Translations under genes and position numbers: made by a program
Assembly: GCA_032161045.1 (NCBI GenBank)
Contig: JAVHTH010000005.1
Origin: Fervidibacter sinensis
Lineage (GTDB): Bacteria > Armatimonadota > Fervidibacteria > Fervidibacterales > Fervidibacteraceae
DNA length: 64,000 nt
Direction: 5' to 3' (one strand)
In this document: piece by piece, positions 16,478 to 25,552 of the stretch
How positions within the stretch are numbered: position 1 is the first letter of the stretch
Layout: each line of letters starts with the position of its first letter
The notes under the pieces: model-generated
The model's input: the letters and a program-made list of their open reading frames with translations, nothing else
The model's database searches: none
Told to the model about the DNA's origin: nothing

Positions 16478-16692
16478 GTGTAGGGCGCGGTTTTACACCG
16501 CGCCGATAAAAAATTCGTCGGCGGGTATAAAACCCCGCCCTATAGAAGGGCAACTGGAGGGTGAGGCTTTTGCCAAGCCGAAAGCGAAGTTCGGAGGGTC
16601 GGGTTCCTGCCCGACCGAATGGACTAAAGCCCATAGCATGAATTGTCCTGCGTAATTTGTCAACGCTCAACGCACAACTCGCAACGCTCAAC
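16478..16692. repeat. Repeat cluster: type A pair, two type B units, heptad repeat
   Basis: The 223-bp gap between convergent genes is filled with repeats. 16478-16545 is an inverted pair of type A units; 16551-16581 and 16592-16620 are type B units (GGAGGGTNNGGNTYYTGCC then CCGAA); 16621-16643 is a CTAAAGCCCATAGCATGAA unit also seen at 25512-25535; 16659-16692 is a heptad-period repeat (TCAACGC, TCAACGC, ACAACTC, GCAACGC, TCAACCG). No gene or clear terminator is visible. Confidence 0.7.
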
Positions 16693-16698
16693 CGAATT

Positions 16699-18018
16699 TC
16701 AGCGTGGAGAAGTCAAGCGGAGCCACCATAGGAAAATTGCGCTCCCGCTCAAGAACAGAATCGCGAGAGCCATTGCACCGTTCCATAGCAAAGCCTTTGC
16801 CCCTTGCGGTTTATCCGCGCCCATGTAATCGGCTCGGTTGTGCAAGATGAAAACTCCAATGTAAACCACTGGGATGAGGAGGAAAGCGATTGACGAGGTG
16901 AAGACGCCGACCCAGAAAGGAATTTGACGATAAACCACTCCAAGGACCCCGATGGCTGGTGCAAGCATTGCGAACCTGTAAAACCAACCTTCTGTTGGGC
17001 GTTTGAACATTTCGCAAACGATGAAGCCACAAGTTAGCATGTGGAGCGTGATGGTTGACAATGCCATTGCCAAAAAGCCTGCTCCCATTAGCACTCTCGC
17101 TGCGGTTTCCCCCATGATAACGCCGAGCATCTTCGCCGCATCCGCTGCCCCCTTGACTTCAACCCCTTGAGCGTGAAGCGTGTTGGCGCAGGCGATGATG
17201 ACGAGCGATGTGATGATGCTGAAAGGCAAAACCATGCCCGTCCACAAGTCAAAGTAGGCGAGTGGTAAATGTCGCTTGTCCCACTGGCGCTTTAGTAGCG
17301 AGTATGGGTAAAGAAAGACCATGTTGATTCCGACGGATGCTCCCATCCCACCCAATACGATTGTCAACCCTTCTCGGTCAGCGGGCAAAGTTGGAACGAA
17401 AAGCCCGCGAACTAAAGCCTCCCATTTCACCCCTGTCTGAACGACGACAATTAAAACTGTCAATAGCATTACGGCGACGAACAAACGCATCAAGTTCTCG
17501 TAAATCCGAACACCACTCAACCCGAAACTGTAACTCCAAGCCGTTGCGGTCGCGATGGTCAGCAAAAGGATGCCGCAAATGAGAGGGTGAACTGAGATTC
17601 CGACCAACTCGCCCCAATCGGTCAGCACAGATGCAGCGAGGGCGTATTGGGGGAAGTGCCAAACGATGCTGGCAATGAGTGCTCCAATGCCCCAAAACAG
17701 AGCCATTGAGAGGTGAAGCCTGCGGGCAAAGACTTCGTAAGGTCGCTCAAGAGTTGTCAAGGTTTGTTTTGCGAGAGCGGATAGCATGATAGCACCCATA
17801 ATGATGGCGAGGGGATGAACCCAAAGGAGTTGGTAGCCGTATTTTGAACCAGCCAAGACACAGGCACTCGCAGTCCCGCTCCCGAGGGTGAAAGCGCTTT
17901 GTAAGTAACCCGGACCCGAAAGTTTCAACATCACCCAAATTTGCTGCCACCAACTCATCTGCCTCAATTGCTCCAGCAACTCCGCATCAGTCAAATTTCG
18001 CTCCCGCTTATCAGCCAT
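16699..18018 (-). CDS. Divergent Nramp-family-like membrane transporter
   Basis: 439 aa with about eleven hydrophobic segments in the order expected for the Nramp/LeuT fold. The TM1 region reads SGPGYLQSAFTLGSGTASA: the GPG start is kept, but the DPGN motif that supplies metal ligands Asp and Asn is absent. The TM6 region reads GASVGINMVFLYPYSLLKR where canonical Nramps have MPH. With both metal-binding motifs changed, transport of Mn or Fe in the usual way is doubtful; a different substrate (as in the Mg or Al Nramp-related carriers) or another role is possible. The N-terminal 25 residues are charged and cytoplasmic. It lies downstream of the secretin operon on the same strand but behind a hairpin terminator. 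Confidence 0.7.
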   Translation of the reverse strand: MADKRERNLTDAELLEQLRQMSWWQQIWVMLKLSGPGYLQSAFTLGSGTASACVLAGSKYGYQLLWVHPLAIIMGAIMLSALAKQTLTTLERPYEVFARRLHLSMALFWGIGALIASIVWHFPQYALAASVLTDWGELVGISVHPLICGILLLTIATATAWSYSFGLSGVRIYENLMRLFVAVMLLTVLIVVVQTGVKWEALVRGLFVPTLPADREGLTIVLGGMGASVGINMVFLYPYSLLKRQWDKRHLPLAYFDLWTGMVLPFSIITSLVIIACANTLHAQGVEVKGAADAAKMLGVIMGETAARVLMGAGFLAMALSTITLHMLTCGFIVCEMFKRPTEGWFYRFAMLAPAIGVLGVVYRQIPFWVGVFTSSIAFLLIPVVYIGVFILHNRADYMGADKPQGAKALLWNGAMALAILFLSGSAIFLWWLRLTSPR

Positions 18019-18032
18019 CCACCATCACCCGT

Positions 18033-18067
18033 TAAAAAATTTAGCGCCGAGGCTTAAGCCTCGGCGC
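18033..18067 (-). terminator. Intrinsic terminator of the secretin operon
   Basis: A perfect 24-nt palindrome at 18044-18067 (GCGCCGAGGC then GCCTCGGCGC around TTAA) is followed on the minus strand by TAAATTTTTT. It lies between the DUF5666-like gene and the Nramp-like gene. Confidence 0.8.
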
Positions 18068-18127
18068 TCTTGGTCAAAGTTAGGACGAGTGTTTGAGCAA
18101 GGATTAGCGAATGCTCAGGCAATCAAA

Positions 18128-18835
18128 TTATCGTCGCGCTCTGGAAGTCTGTCCACCTTGTTGCCGGATCCCTCGTTGACCGCCAAAGCCCCCCGGTCCA
18201 CCCATGCCGGGACCGCGTCCACCAAAGCCAAATCCGAAGCGAGGGAGTTCGCCGAGAGTGATTTGTTCTGCGATCAAGTTACCCGATTCGTCGTTGCGTC
18301 CTCGCACCATGATTCGTTCGCCTTGCTTGATTTCGGATGCCTTAACTGGTGTCAACTTGTAGATTTGGGCATCGGGTGCAACCGAAATTGGAACGCTCAC
18401 GCCGAACTGGTTCCCCTGATTGCGGACATCGTAGATGCGACCTATGACCATGCCCGCTTCTTGCGGCAAATTAGGCAGCACCAAAATCGTGCGGGCGTGC
18501 AACCAACCGCTCTTCGGGTCAGGTTGCCCTTGAATGAGGGCATAAGCGTTGGGCTTAATGTCAGCCTTTGTTCCGGGTTGACTTCGTTGAATTTGGGTTT
18601 GGTTTGTGATGATAACGGTTCGGGTGAAAGTTTGCTCACCGAAACTTGACTCCACGACGATTGTGTTCCCTTGGACTTGGCTCACTGTCCCCATCGCAAA
18701 GGGAGGAGGACCAAAGCCGGGTCCTCCGCCAGGTCCTCTGAAACCAGGTCCTCCAGGTGGCTGAGGCGGCTGCGCCAACAAGCCACCCAAAAAGCCGGCA
18801 GCAATCAACGCCAATCCGACCAAGATGCGCTTCAT
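18128..18835 (-). CDS. Exported DUF5666-like protein with Gly-rich tail
   Basis: 235 aa. Signal peptide at residues 1-21 (KRILVGLALIAAGFLGGLLAQ), then a Pro/Gly-rich stretch, then two beta-rich OB-like repeats (MGTVSQVQGNTIVVESSFGEQTF; MVIGRIYDVRNQGNQFGVSV) of the kind called DUF5666, and a Gly/Arg/Phe-rich tail from about 200. Function unknown. ATG 18835 has GGAGGTGAAG upstream. It is the last gene of the pilus/secretin operon, 62 nt after the secretin stop, and is followed by a strong terminator, which suggests an envelope role alongside the secretin. Confidence 0.65.
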   Translation of the reverse strand: MKRILVGLALIAAGFLGGLLAQPPQPPGGPGFRGPGGGPGFGPPPFAMGTVSQVQGNTIVVESSFGEQTFTRTVIITNQTQIQRSQPGTKADIKPNAYALIQGQPDPKSGWLHARTILVLPNLPQEAGMVIGRIYDVRNQGNQFGVSVPISVAPDAQIYKLTPVKASEIKQGERIMVRGRNDESGNLIAEQITLGELPRFGFGFGGRGPGMGGPGGFGGQRGIRQQGGQTSRARR

Positions 18836-18896
18836 GCGACTTCACCTCCGACAAAAATTTACTTTTTGCTTCGCTTGTTCATCCAGCAAAGCAGTA

Positions 18897-21800
18897 TCAT
18901 TTTGCTGGTTTTTCTGGCTGAACGATTGTGTTAGGTTTGGCATTTTCAATTTTTGGTTGAGAACCTTCCTCTGATGGTTGGTGCCCCTCTGCAGGCGATT
19001 GCTTTCGGGTCGGTGGGACATAGGAACTTTCCTTGCTCTTTTCCTCAAAAAGCCGCTTCAGTTCCTCTGGAGTGCGGACAATTCTCGGTGTCAAGAACAC
19101 CATCAACTCGGTTCTGGCTTTTGCCTTTTCTGTTCGGCGGAAGAGAGGTCCCAAAATTGGCAAGTCCTTCAGGATAGGGATGCCAGTCACGATTTCCTCA
19201 ACTCGGTCTCGCATGAAACCGCCAATTACGATAGTTTCGCCGTCTTTCACCATAACTGAGGTTCGGGCAACTCGCGTGTTGATGATCGGTTGAGTGAAGC
19301 CTGCCTGCTGCACTGTCCCACCCAAATCGTCAATGGTTTGAACGATGTCCATAACTATGTAACCAGCGTTGTTCACGCGGGGCGTGACTTGTAAGGTCGT
19401 AGCAATTGAACGCAAGTCAACACTGATTTGAGGCGCCGTCCCGTAAGTGCCGGGGTAGTAACTTGTAACGACAGGGTATTGCTGACCGACTTGAATTTGA
19501 GCCTGAACATTTGCGAGTGTCAAAATGTGAGGTGTTGCGATAACGCGAACTTTCTGGTCGCGAGCCAACGCTTGTAAAGTTGCCTTAAATGTGTCGCTGA
19601 CATAACCCCAGAACAAGCCTTGCCCGCCTGATTGTTTTACTGCCTCTGTTCCCGTAATCAAGTCTGTTGTGACCTCATTCGTTTCGCCGAAAATGTTCTT
19701 TTGAGTGATGTGCCACTCAACGCCGAACTGCAAATCTTTCGTCAGTGTCACATCGGCAATGACGACTTCAATGAAGACTTGGGGCTGAGGCTGATCAAGT
19801 TGCTCAATGAGAGCCTCAATTGCGCTGAATGCAGCGGGCGGCGCCGTGACGACAATGGTGTTAGTTCGGGTGTCAGCAGTGACATTGACATTTTGCAAGT
19901 TCTGCAGCGGACCAAGTTGAGTGGTAGCGCCACCCACAAGGGTAAAGAACAAAAAGCCGGTTGTGCCGCGCCGTTGCTGCTGCAATATGGTCGTGAGGGT
20001 TTCTGCAAGCATGGAAGCATCAACATTCTGGATGCGGTAAGTCTTGACGAGATTTCCCAAATCGGCGGGTTGGTCCAATTCGGCTATCAATTGTTCAAAG
20101 ATGGGCATGTTAGCGTCGGTTGTGGTGATGATTACGGCATTGCGTCGCGTATCTGCAACGACAACATTTTGTTGCAACCCCATCCACTGCTGCTGTCCAG
20201 TAACTCGTTGCTCAAATGGGATGCCAACGAAGAAGAGACCCCGTTGTTGAGGGGCGGTTGTTTGAACCATGCGGCTGAGCATGTCTGCAACTTGAGAAGC
20301 ATCGGCGTATTTCAACTCAAAAACCCGAACTTTCACCGGCGGTGAGTAATCTTTGTCAAGTTCCGCAACCAGTTGCTTTATAAGGGCGAGGTTTTCCTTT
20401 GTGGCAGCGATGACCAAAGCGTTTGAGCGGTTATCGGCAGCGATGCGAACTTCGCCAGTTCGGACAAGTCCTGTTGAAACTTGTGAGACAGCAGTGCCAG
20501 GCGCGAAGGCGCCGGCAAACCTTAAACCTGCTTGCCTTTGAGCGGCAGTCGCTCCTTCAAACAACAATGTCTGCAGAATTTGAGCCAAGTCGGGAGCATA
20601 CGCCCGTTGAAGCGGGATAATCTCAAACTGCAAGTTTGGACGGGCATCAACATCAAGTTGCTGAATGAGGTTGCGAATGGCTTCCATCTTCTCGCGAGAG
20701 GCAGCAACAATGAGAGAGTTGGTTCGTGGGTCAGCAGTTATGATGGCTTCAGGTTCTGTCGGGACAGCGGTTCGCCTTTGAGCCGCCTGTTGCTGCTGAC
20801 CAGGTTGCTGAGGTGGCTGGAAAGGCATTTGACCGGGTTGAATTGCAGGAATTTGTCGTCTCTCAAATAACTCCGACAAAATTCGCTCCAAGTCTATTGC
20901 GTCGGCGAATTGAAGCCGAAAGATTTCAATTTGCAAGGCTTCAGCGGCGGGAGTGTCAAGTTTGGCGATGAGTTCCTTGATCCAAGCCATTCGTTCCTTT
21001 GGGGCCCAAACGAGCAAAGAGTTGTTGTGCGTGAAGGGGACAATGTAGATTGACGCAGTTGTAACGGCTGATGTAGGAGCAGCGGGTGTTGGCGGTCCCG
21101 GTTGACCCGGTGCAGGGGTAGGAGCAGCAGCCCGAGCAGCAGTGCCTATCACAACGCCGAACGGTCCGAGAAGTTGAGCAAGCGTTTGAGCCAATTGCTG
21201 AGCGTCAGCGTATTGAAGCGGGATAATGGCAATTTCAACTTTCGTGGACAAGTCAATGTCCATCAGTTTGAGGATTTGGGAGATGCGTTCAATGTTGGCT
21301 TGAGTGTCGGTGATGATGAGCAAGTTGCCAATGGTGGTGCTTGTGATGAGGGCGTTTTGGGCTGAAAGCAAAGGCTGAAGTTCGGATTGCATCTGGCGGG
21401 CGTTCAAATACTTCAACTCAAAAACTTGGGTGATGAGTTGGCTTGGTGGGACGAAAGGCTTGCGGACATCACCAACATAGGTCTCAACGGCTTTTTGCCG
21501 CGCCTCAGAAATTGGCACAATCTTGACAATCCTATCGCCTTCGGGCATCAAAGTGAACCCGCGAACTTCCAACGCTGCAGCCAAGACTTGCATCGCTTCG
21601 TCAATGCTCAATCTGAATGGGGCGATAAGTGTCAATGTCCCGTCAAGGTTAGGATGGGGGACGAAAATTTTGCCCGTCGCTTTGCTGTAAAACTCCAGCA
21701 CGGCTGAAATTTCAGCGCGGACGAAATTCAATTCAACCATAACGCCGCGAGGCTCACGGAAAACCCGTCCCTCACGGCGAACAGGACCGGGTAAAGTTGG

Positions 21801-22172
21801 CACTTGGGGTTGAGTTGGCTGCGCAGGTGGTTGACTTGGTTGTTGAGGCTGCTCCGGTTGCTGTGGTTGACCCGGTTGTTGAGGCTGACCAGGTTGTTGA
21901 GGCTGTCCCGGCTGAGCAGGTTGTTCAGGCTGTTGTGGAGGTTGCTCAGGTGGCTGCGGAGGTTGAGCAGGTGGTTGCTCTGGTGGTTGAGGTTGCTCTG
22001 GCGGTTGCTCTGGTGGTTGGGGCGGAGCAGGTGGCTGCTCTGGCGGTTGCCCCTCTTGTTGAAATGATGTCAAGTCTTGATCAGGAAGAGAAGCATGAAC
22101 GGTCAAAGGTGTCCATGAAATCCAAACTGTCAAGGCGGTTGCAGCGAGAAGCAAGTTCAATCTGGAGCGCAT
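18897..22172 (-). CDS. Very large secretin (GspD/PilQ-type outer-membrane channel)
   Basis: About 1,091 aa, well above the 650-750 of common GspD/PilQ. A signal peptide (LNLLLAATALTVWISWTPLTVHA) is followed by about 80 residues of PPEQP/QPGQPQQ repeats, a secretin N-domain (VELNFVRAEISAVLEFYSKATGKIF), then five or six NolW-like repeats each with the pattern VFELKYADA...LIQQLD, and the C-terminal secretin domain with TPHILTLANVQAQIQVGQQYPV and the end motif VKDGETIVIGGFMRD. ATG 22172 is chosen because AGGTGAT precedes it; it slightly overlaps the upstream gene. The repeat count implies an unusually long periplasmic vestibule. Confidence 0.9.
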   Translation of the reverse strand: MRSRLNLLLAATALTVWISWTPLTVHASLPDQDLTSFQQEGQPPEQPPAPPQPPEQPPEQPQPPEQPPAQPPQPPEQPPQQPEQPAQPGQPQQPGQPQQPGQPQQPEQPQQPSQPPAQPTQPQVPTLPGPVRREGRVFREPRGVMVELNFVRAEISAVLEFYSKATGKIFVPHPNLDGTLTLIAPFRLSIDEAMQVLAAALEVRGFTLMPEGDRIVKIVPISEARQKAVETYVGDVRKPFVPPSQLITQVFELKYLNARQMQSELQPLLSAQNALITSTTIGNLLIITDTQANIERISQILKLMDIDLSTKVEIAIIPLQYADAQQLAQTLAQLLGPFGVVIGTAARAAAPTPAPGQPGPPTPAAPTSAVTTASIYIVPFTHNNSLLVWAPKERMAWIKELIAKLDTPAAEALQIEIFRLQFADAIDLERILSELFERRQIPAIQPGQMPFQPPQQPGQQQQAAQRRTAVPTEPEAIITADPRTNSLIVAASREKMEAIRNLIQQLDVDARPNLQFEIIPLQRAYAPDLAQILQTLLFEGATAAQRQAGLRFAGAFAPGTAVSQVSTGLVRTGEVRIAADNRSNALVIAATKENLALIKQLVAELDKDYSPPVKVRVFELKYADASQVADMLSRMVQTTAPQQRGLFFVGIPFEQRVTGQQQWMGLQQNVVVADTRRNAVIITTTDANMPIFEQLIAELDQPADLGNLVKTYRIQNVDASMLAETLTTILQQQRRGTTGFLFFTLVGGATTQLGPLQNLQNVNVTADTRTNTIVVTAPPAAFSAIEALIEQLDQPQPQVFIEVVIADVTLTKDLQFGVEWHITQKNIFGETNEVTTDLITGTEAVKQSGGQGLFWGYVSDTFKATLQALARDQKVRVIATPHILTLANVQAQIQVGQQYPVVTSYYPGTYGTAPQISVDLRSIATTLQVTPRVNNAGYIVMDIVQTIDDLGGTVQQAGFTQPIINTRVARTSVMVKDGETIVIGGFMRDRVEEIVTGIPILKDLPILGPLFRRTEKAKARTELMVFLTPRIVRTPEELKRLFEEKSKESSYVPPTRKQSPAEGHQPSEEGSQPKIENAKPNTIVQPEKPAK

Positions 22173-22177
22173 ACAAA

Positions 22178-23182
22178 TCACCTACCAGGCGGATTGAAGT
22201 TAACGCCCATCTGTCTAAATCGCTGCAAAATCTGTTGCTGTTGGTCTGGAGGCATTTGTTGCCAGAACTCCCCGACCCGCTGCAATATGCGGTCACGAAC
22301 GAACTCTGGCAACTGGTTCCACCTCTCAACCACTCGGTTAATCCAATCAGTTGATTGCTGTTGACCTTGTCCTCCTTGCCTACCCCTACCCCCAAACTGC
22401 TGTCCTGGTTGAAACTGACCAAAAGGACCGCCAAATGGACCTCCGAAGGGACCGCCGAAAGGACCACCCATAGGTCCACCAAAAGGCGGCCTCGGTCCAG
22501 CAGCGGCAGCGAGAACCCTGCGCTCTTGCTTGCCTTCGCCCAAAGTGATTCGGTATGCAACATCACCTTGCTTAACTTCAACATAGTTTTCGCCGACATT
22601 CGTGACCTCGTAGCCGAAAGCCGATTCACCAACTCGGACGAAAGCGATATCGCGAGTTTGAGGGTTCTCAAGCAGGACATAGGTTTCATCGCCAATCCTT
22701 GCAACACCTGTCGCTGTCAAGTTAGCAGGGCGGGCAGCCATTTGTGTTGGGGTAGGGGAGGGCGGTGGAGGCGGTGCAGGTGGCAAAGGAGGAGGGGCAG
22801 ATAAACCGCCACTTGAACGAGAACGCCCAGAACTTCTCGCTGGAGCCGTTTCGCTCGGGGGAGTCGCAGGCTTTTCCTCATGAGGTTGGAATATGTTCCG
22901 TTCGGCGATGAAACGGTAATCGCGTCGGGGCAAAGTCGCTGGACTTCCGCCTTCAGTCGGTAAAGGTGAAGGTGCGACATCAGTGACGGGAGCAGATTTG
23001 GCAGCAACTGGCTCAGTCAACTCAGTTGCTCGCTCCAAAGTCCGTCCCACCGTAGGCTGTATCGCCCTTCCGCTTGAAGCGGGTGATGTAGCCCAACGGA
23101 CATAGCCCCACATCACGCCGACCAAAACCAGTATAAAGACAGACAAGATGACCTTATCGCGAGGAGTAAAAGTCAAGTTCAC
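22178..23182 (-). CDS. PilP/GspC-like inner-membrane linker protein
   Basis: 334 aa. One membrane segment (residues 10-28, KVILSVFILVLVGVMWGYV), a long Pro/Ala-rich periplasmic tether, a small beta domain (LTATGVARIGDETYVLLEN...YEVTNVGENYVEVKQGDVAYRITL) resembling the HR/PilP domain that contacts secretin N0, then an array of GGPF repeats, and a C-terminal helical part (WNQLPEFVRDRILQRVGEFW) of DUF3106 appearance. The start is GTG 23182 behind GGAGGTGAACGGGA. It sits between the PilO-like gene and the secretin, which supports the assignment. Confidence 0.7.
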   Translation of the reverse strand: MNLTFTPRDKVILSVFILVLVGVMWGYVRWATSPASSGRAIQPTVGRTLERATELTEPVAAKSAPVTDVAPSPLPTEGGSPATLPRRDYRFIAERNIFQPHEEKPATPPSETAPARSSGRSRSSGGLSAPPPLPPAPPPPPSPTPTQMAARPANLTATGVARIGDETYVLLENPQTRDIAFVRVGESAFGYEVTNVGENYVEVKQGDVAYRITLGEGKQERRVLAAAAGPRPPFGGPMGGPFGGPFGGPFGGPFGQFQPGQQFGGRGRQGGQGQQQSTDWINRVVERWNQLPEFVRDRILQRVGEFWQQMPPDQQQQILQRFRQMGVNFNPPGR

Positions 23183-23188
23183 TCCCGT

Positions 23189-23788
23189 TCACCTCCGAAT
23201 TGGGCGACGAGTTTGAGTCGCCCATTTTTTCAATACGGAATCCTCAACGGGAACCAACCAAACCAACTGGGCTTGAATCCTCAAACCCTCTCTTGGTTGG
23301 CTGATTGCCTGAACATTTAGACGCTCAACGGCAATCGGAGGTCGCATTGACCTCAGCCTCATCAACAATTCTGTCAAACTATGCAAACCCTCGGAAATGG
23401 TTGGTTGAGTGGTTGTCGCCGTAAATTGCACCGATAGCCTGACAGCGTAAATTTCCGGGTTGATTTGCCATGGAAGCGGTTGAATGGTTTCGGCTTTGAT
23501 TTTGCTTTGAGTCAACGCACCTTCAACCTGTTCCATGAATTTTGCGGTCAAACGCCCGGGGTCAAAATCGGTCAAAGGTTTGCCGAGTTCTTTGACGAGT
23601 TGGTCGTAGCGTTCCCTTTGCTCTTTGGCTCGCTCCAAGAGTTTTTGGGTTTCGGAGGTTTGGTCTTGTAGGCTGCGAACTTGGACTCGCAGATTTCGGT
23701 ATTGCCAAAACGCTGACGCCGCCCACAACCAACCCGCTATCGCCACGACAACCAAACTTGTCAACAAAATTCTGTGCCTGTCCTTCAC
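23189..23788 (-). CDS. PilO/GspM-like inner-membrane protein
   Basis: 199 aa from GTG 23788, whose GTGA overlaps the TGA of the upstream gene by 4 bp; a start further up would add 16 residues inside that gene. One membrane helix (ILLTSLVVVAIAGWLWAASAFW), then a coiled coil (YRNLRVQVRSLQDQTSETQKLLER) and a ferredoxin-like periplasmic domain. This is the build of PilO/GspM, which dimerises in the alignment complex of type IV pilus and type II secretion machines. Confidence 0.75.
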   Translation of the reverse strand: MKDRHRILLTSLVVVAIAGWLWAASAFWQYRNLRVQVRSLQDQTSETQKLLERAKEQRERYDQLVKELGKPLTDFDPGRLTAKFMEQVEGALTQSKIKAETIQPLPWQINPEIYAVRLSVQFTATTTQPTISEGLHSLTELLMRLRSMRPPIAVERLNVQAISQPREGLRIQAQLVWLVPVEDSVLKKWATQTRRPIRR

Positions 23789-25206
23789 GGTCTCAACACC
23801 TGCCGTTGCCTTTGAGTTGTTCTCTCGCGGAGCCAACCAGTGATTTGGAATTCAACGAGGGTTCTGTCGGAGACAGTCCTCGCATTCGCGTAATTGGTCA
23901 AAACCTCAGCGAACAGAGGTTTACCTTTGTCAAGTTCCAAGTCGCTCAAAGCGCGTGCAGCGTCCGTCACTGCTGAATGGGACAGAGCACTCCCGCGAAG
24001 GACAACTTGTCCGTCGCGTATGAAGGCAAGTTCTGTCACCCAGACGCTTGTCGGCAACGCTTTGCTAATCCAGTAAAGCAACTCCAAAGGGTCATTGCGC
24101 GGGTTGGTGACTGTGCTCCACACTTGCTCAAGGCTTTGAACCTTTTTGGAAAAGTCTCCAGCAGTTAGTTGATTCAACTCGCGCCTTTGTTGTGCCAGGA
24201 CACCTTGAACGGATTTGATTTGCTCCTTTAAAGCACCAACCCGCGAGGAGAAAGCAAAACCCACGATGAAACCGATCACAGCCAAGACTGCCAACGCTCC
24301 GACCAACCTCTCCTCAAGCCTTCTCCAAACAAGTGACGGTTCGCGTTCAGGGGGGGGGAAACTCAAAATGTTTGGGTTTGAAACGACAGCGTGTGCTATT
24401 GCGCTGAGGACTCGCTCAGAAACAGTGTTGCCTTCAGCTTCCAAAGGCAGTTCGTCCATTGGGGGCAAGGCTTTGAGTCCTTCTACGCCACTCAACAAGT
24501 TTCTGTTACCGACGACGAAAATTTGGGCAACGGTTTCGCCATAATTTCGGTGGTAGAGAGCAAGTGTTCTTTGAAGTTCGCCGACCAACCAATCGCCGTT
24601 ATTGCCGTTGAGCGAAATTGTGTGGATGAGCCTTAACCTCTCTGCAACGCCAAGGGCAATTGTTGCTCCTGTGATTTTCTCCCTGTTCCCACGCAATTCC
24701 AAAATGCCCCAACTGCCGGTCGGTGGTTTTTGGACCGAAAGCCATAGCCCGACGATTGACGGGACAATCCACCGGATTGGCAAATCAAGTTGGATGAAAG
24801 GCGAAAGGTAGGTGTGCAGGAAACTTTTGCGGACTGCTGCAACCCAAACTCCTTCCGGCTGTTCGGAAAAAGCCAGTTCAATTTCTGTCAAAGGCAATCC
24901 CAACTGAGTTGCTGCCTCGTTCTTCCAAATTTGCTCTCGCGCTTCTCCGTTGCCAGCGGGAAGTTTCATCAACTTGAAAGTGCAGGCATGTGAAGGCAAG
25001 ACAATGCAAAACGGTGCAGAAAGGGTTCCCCGCTTCATCAACTCCTGAAGCCGCCTCGTGACTTCAAACCCTTGCTCCTCAGTTGGTGCAGTGAGCGGAA
25101 ATGTAGCAGTCATCCGCCCACCGCGAGCGGGCAAACTCATCCTAATTTCGCCGTCTCCCCACTCCACGACTATGACCTGCTTGGGTTTACCGAACAAGTA
25201 GAGCAT
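23785..25206 (-). CDS. PilM-PilN-like (GspL-type) assembly protein
   Basis: 473 aa from ATG 25206 with GGAGGG upstream. The first 300 residues have the actin-like PilM/GspL layout (VIVVEWGDGEIRMSLPA at the start, a second subdomain around VWVAAVRKSFLHTYL). A membrane helix follows (LVGALAVLAVIGFIVGFAFSS, about residue 310), then a coiled coil and a PilN-like periplasmic domain with WVTELAFIRDGQVVLRGSA. In type IV pilus systems PilM and PilN are separate; here they are one chain, as in GspL. It heads the operon and is coupled to the PilO-like gene by a GTGA overlap. No ATPase or pilin gene is in the window. Confidence 0.75.
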   Translation of the reverse strand: MLYLFGKPKQVIVVEWGDGEIRMSLPARGGRMTATFPLTAPTEEQGFEVTRRLQELMKRGTLSAPFCIVLPSHACTFKLMKLPAGNGEAREQIWKNEAATQLGLPLTEIELAFSEQPEGVWVAAVRKSFLHTYLSPFIQLDLPIRWIVPSIVGLWLSVQKPPTGSWGILELRGNREKITGATIALGVAERLRLIHTISLNGNNGDWLVGELQRTLALYHRNYGETVAQIFVVGNRNLLSGVEGLKALPPMDELPLEAEGNTVSERVLSAIAHAVVSNPNILSFPPPEREPSLVWRRLEERLVGALAVLAVIGFIVGFAFSSRVGALKEQIKSVQGVLAQQRRELNQLTAGDFSKKVQSLEQVWSTVTNPRNDPLELLYWISKALPTSVWVTELAFIRDGQVVLRGSALSHSAVTDAARALSDLELDKGKPLFAEVLTNYANARTVSDRTLVEFQITGWLRERTTQRQRQVLRP

Positions 25207-25317
25207 TTGAGACCCTCCGTGAGAGTTGAGTGTCGTCAAACCTTTAGACGATTGACAGGGCAAAAGGTGAATGGACTTAAGTTTCACGGCTCGCTACAGG
25301 CTTCAGCCCGTAGTCGT

Positions 25318-25535
25318 TGATAAACTCGGGGGCAAGCCTCTGGCTTACCGATTTTTTCTTGTAGGGCGGGGTTTCATACCCCGCCGATGAACTTTCTATG
25401 CGCGGTATAAAACCGCGCCCTACATTGAGCCGATTTTCATCTCGGCTCAGCAGGAGCCGAGCCCTCCGAATTTGCCGAATTAAATTTTCGGCGCTCACCA
25501 ACTTCGCCACTAACCATCGGCTAAAGCCAGTGGCA
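25318..25535. repeat. Composite repeat A-A'-B plus flanking units
   Basis: The 346-bp gap between the secretin operon and the isomerase gene holds a type B-like unit (25326-25350), an inverted pair of type A units (25361-25424), the same TTGAGCC...TTTTCATCT linker found at 9180 and 9270, an inverted type B unit (25437-25470) and a CTAAAGCCAGTGGCATG unit. The order A-A'-linker-B matches 9201-9331, so it behaves as one composite element. Confidence 0.75.
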
Positions 25536-25552
25536 TGGAAAGCCAATGAACT

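Noticed and set aside
21797..22354. 185-residue Val/Ala/Glu-rich frame antisense to the secretin tether
   Set aside because: It is the complement of the PPEQP/QPGQP repeat; low complexity, no start signal.
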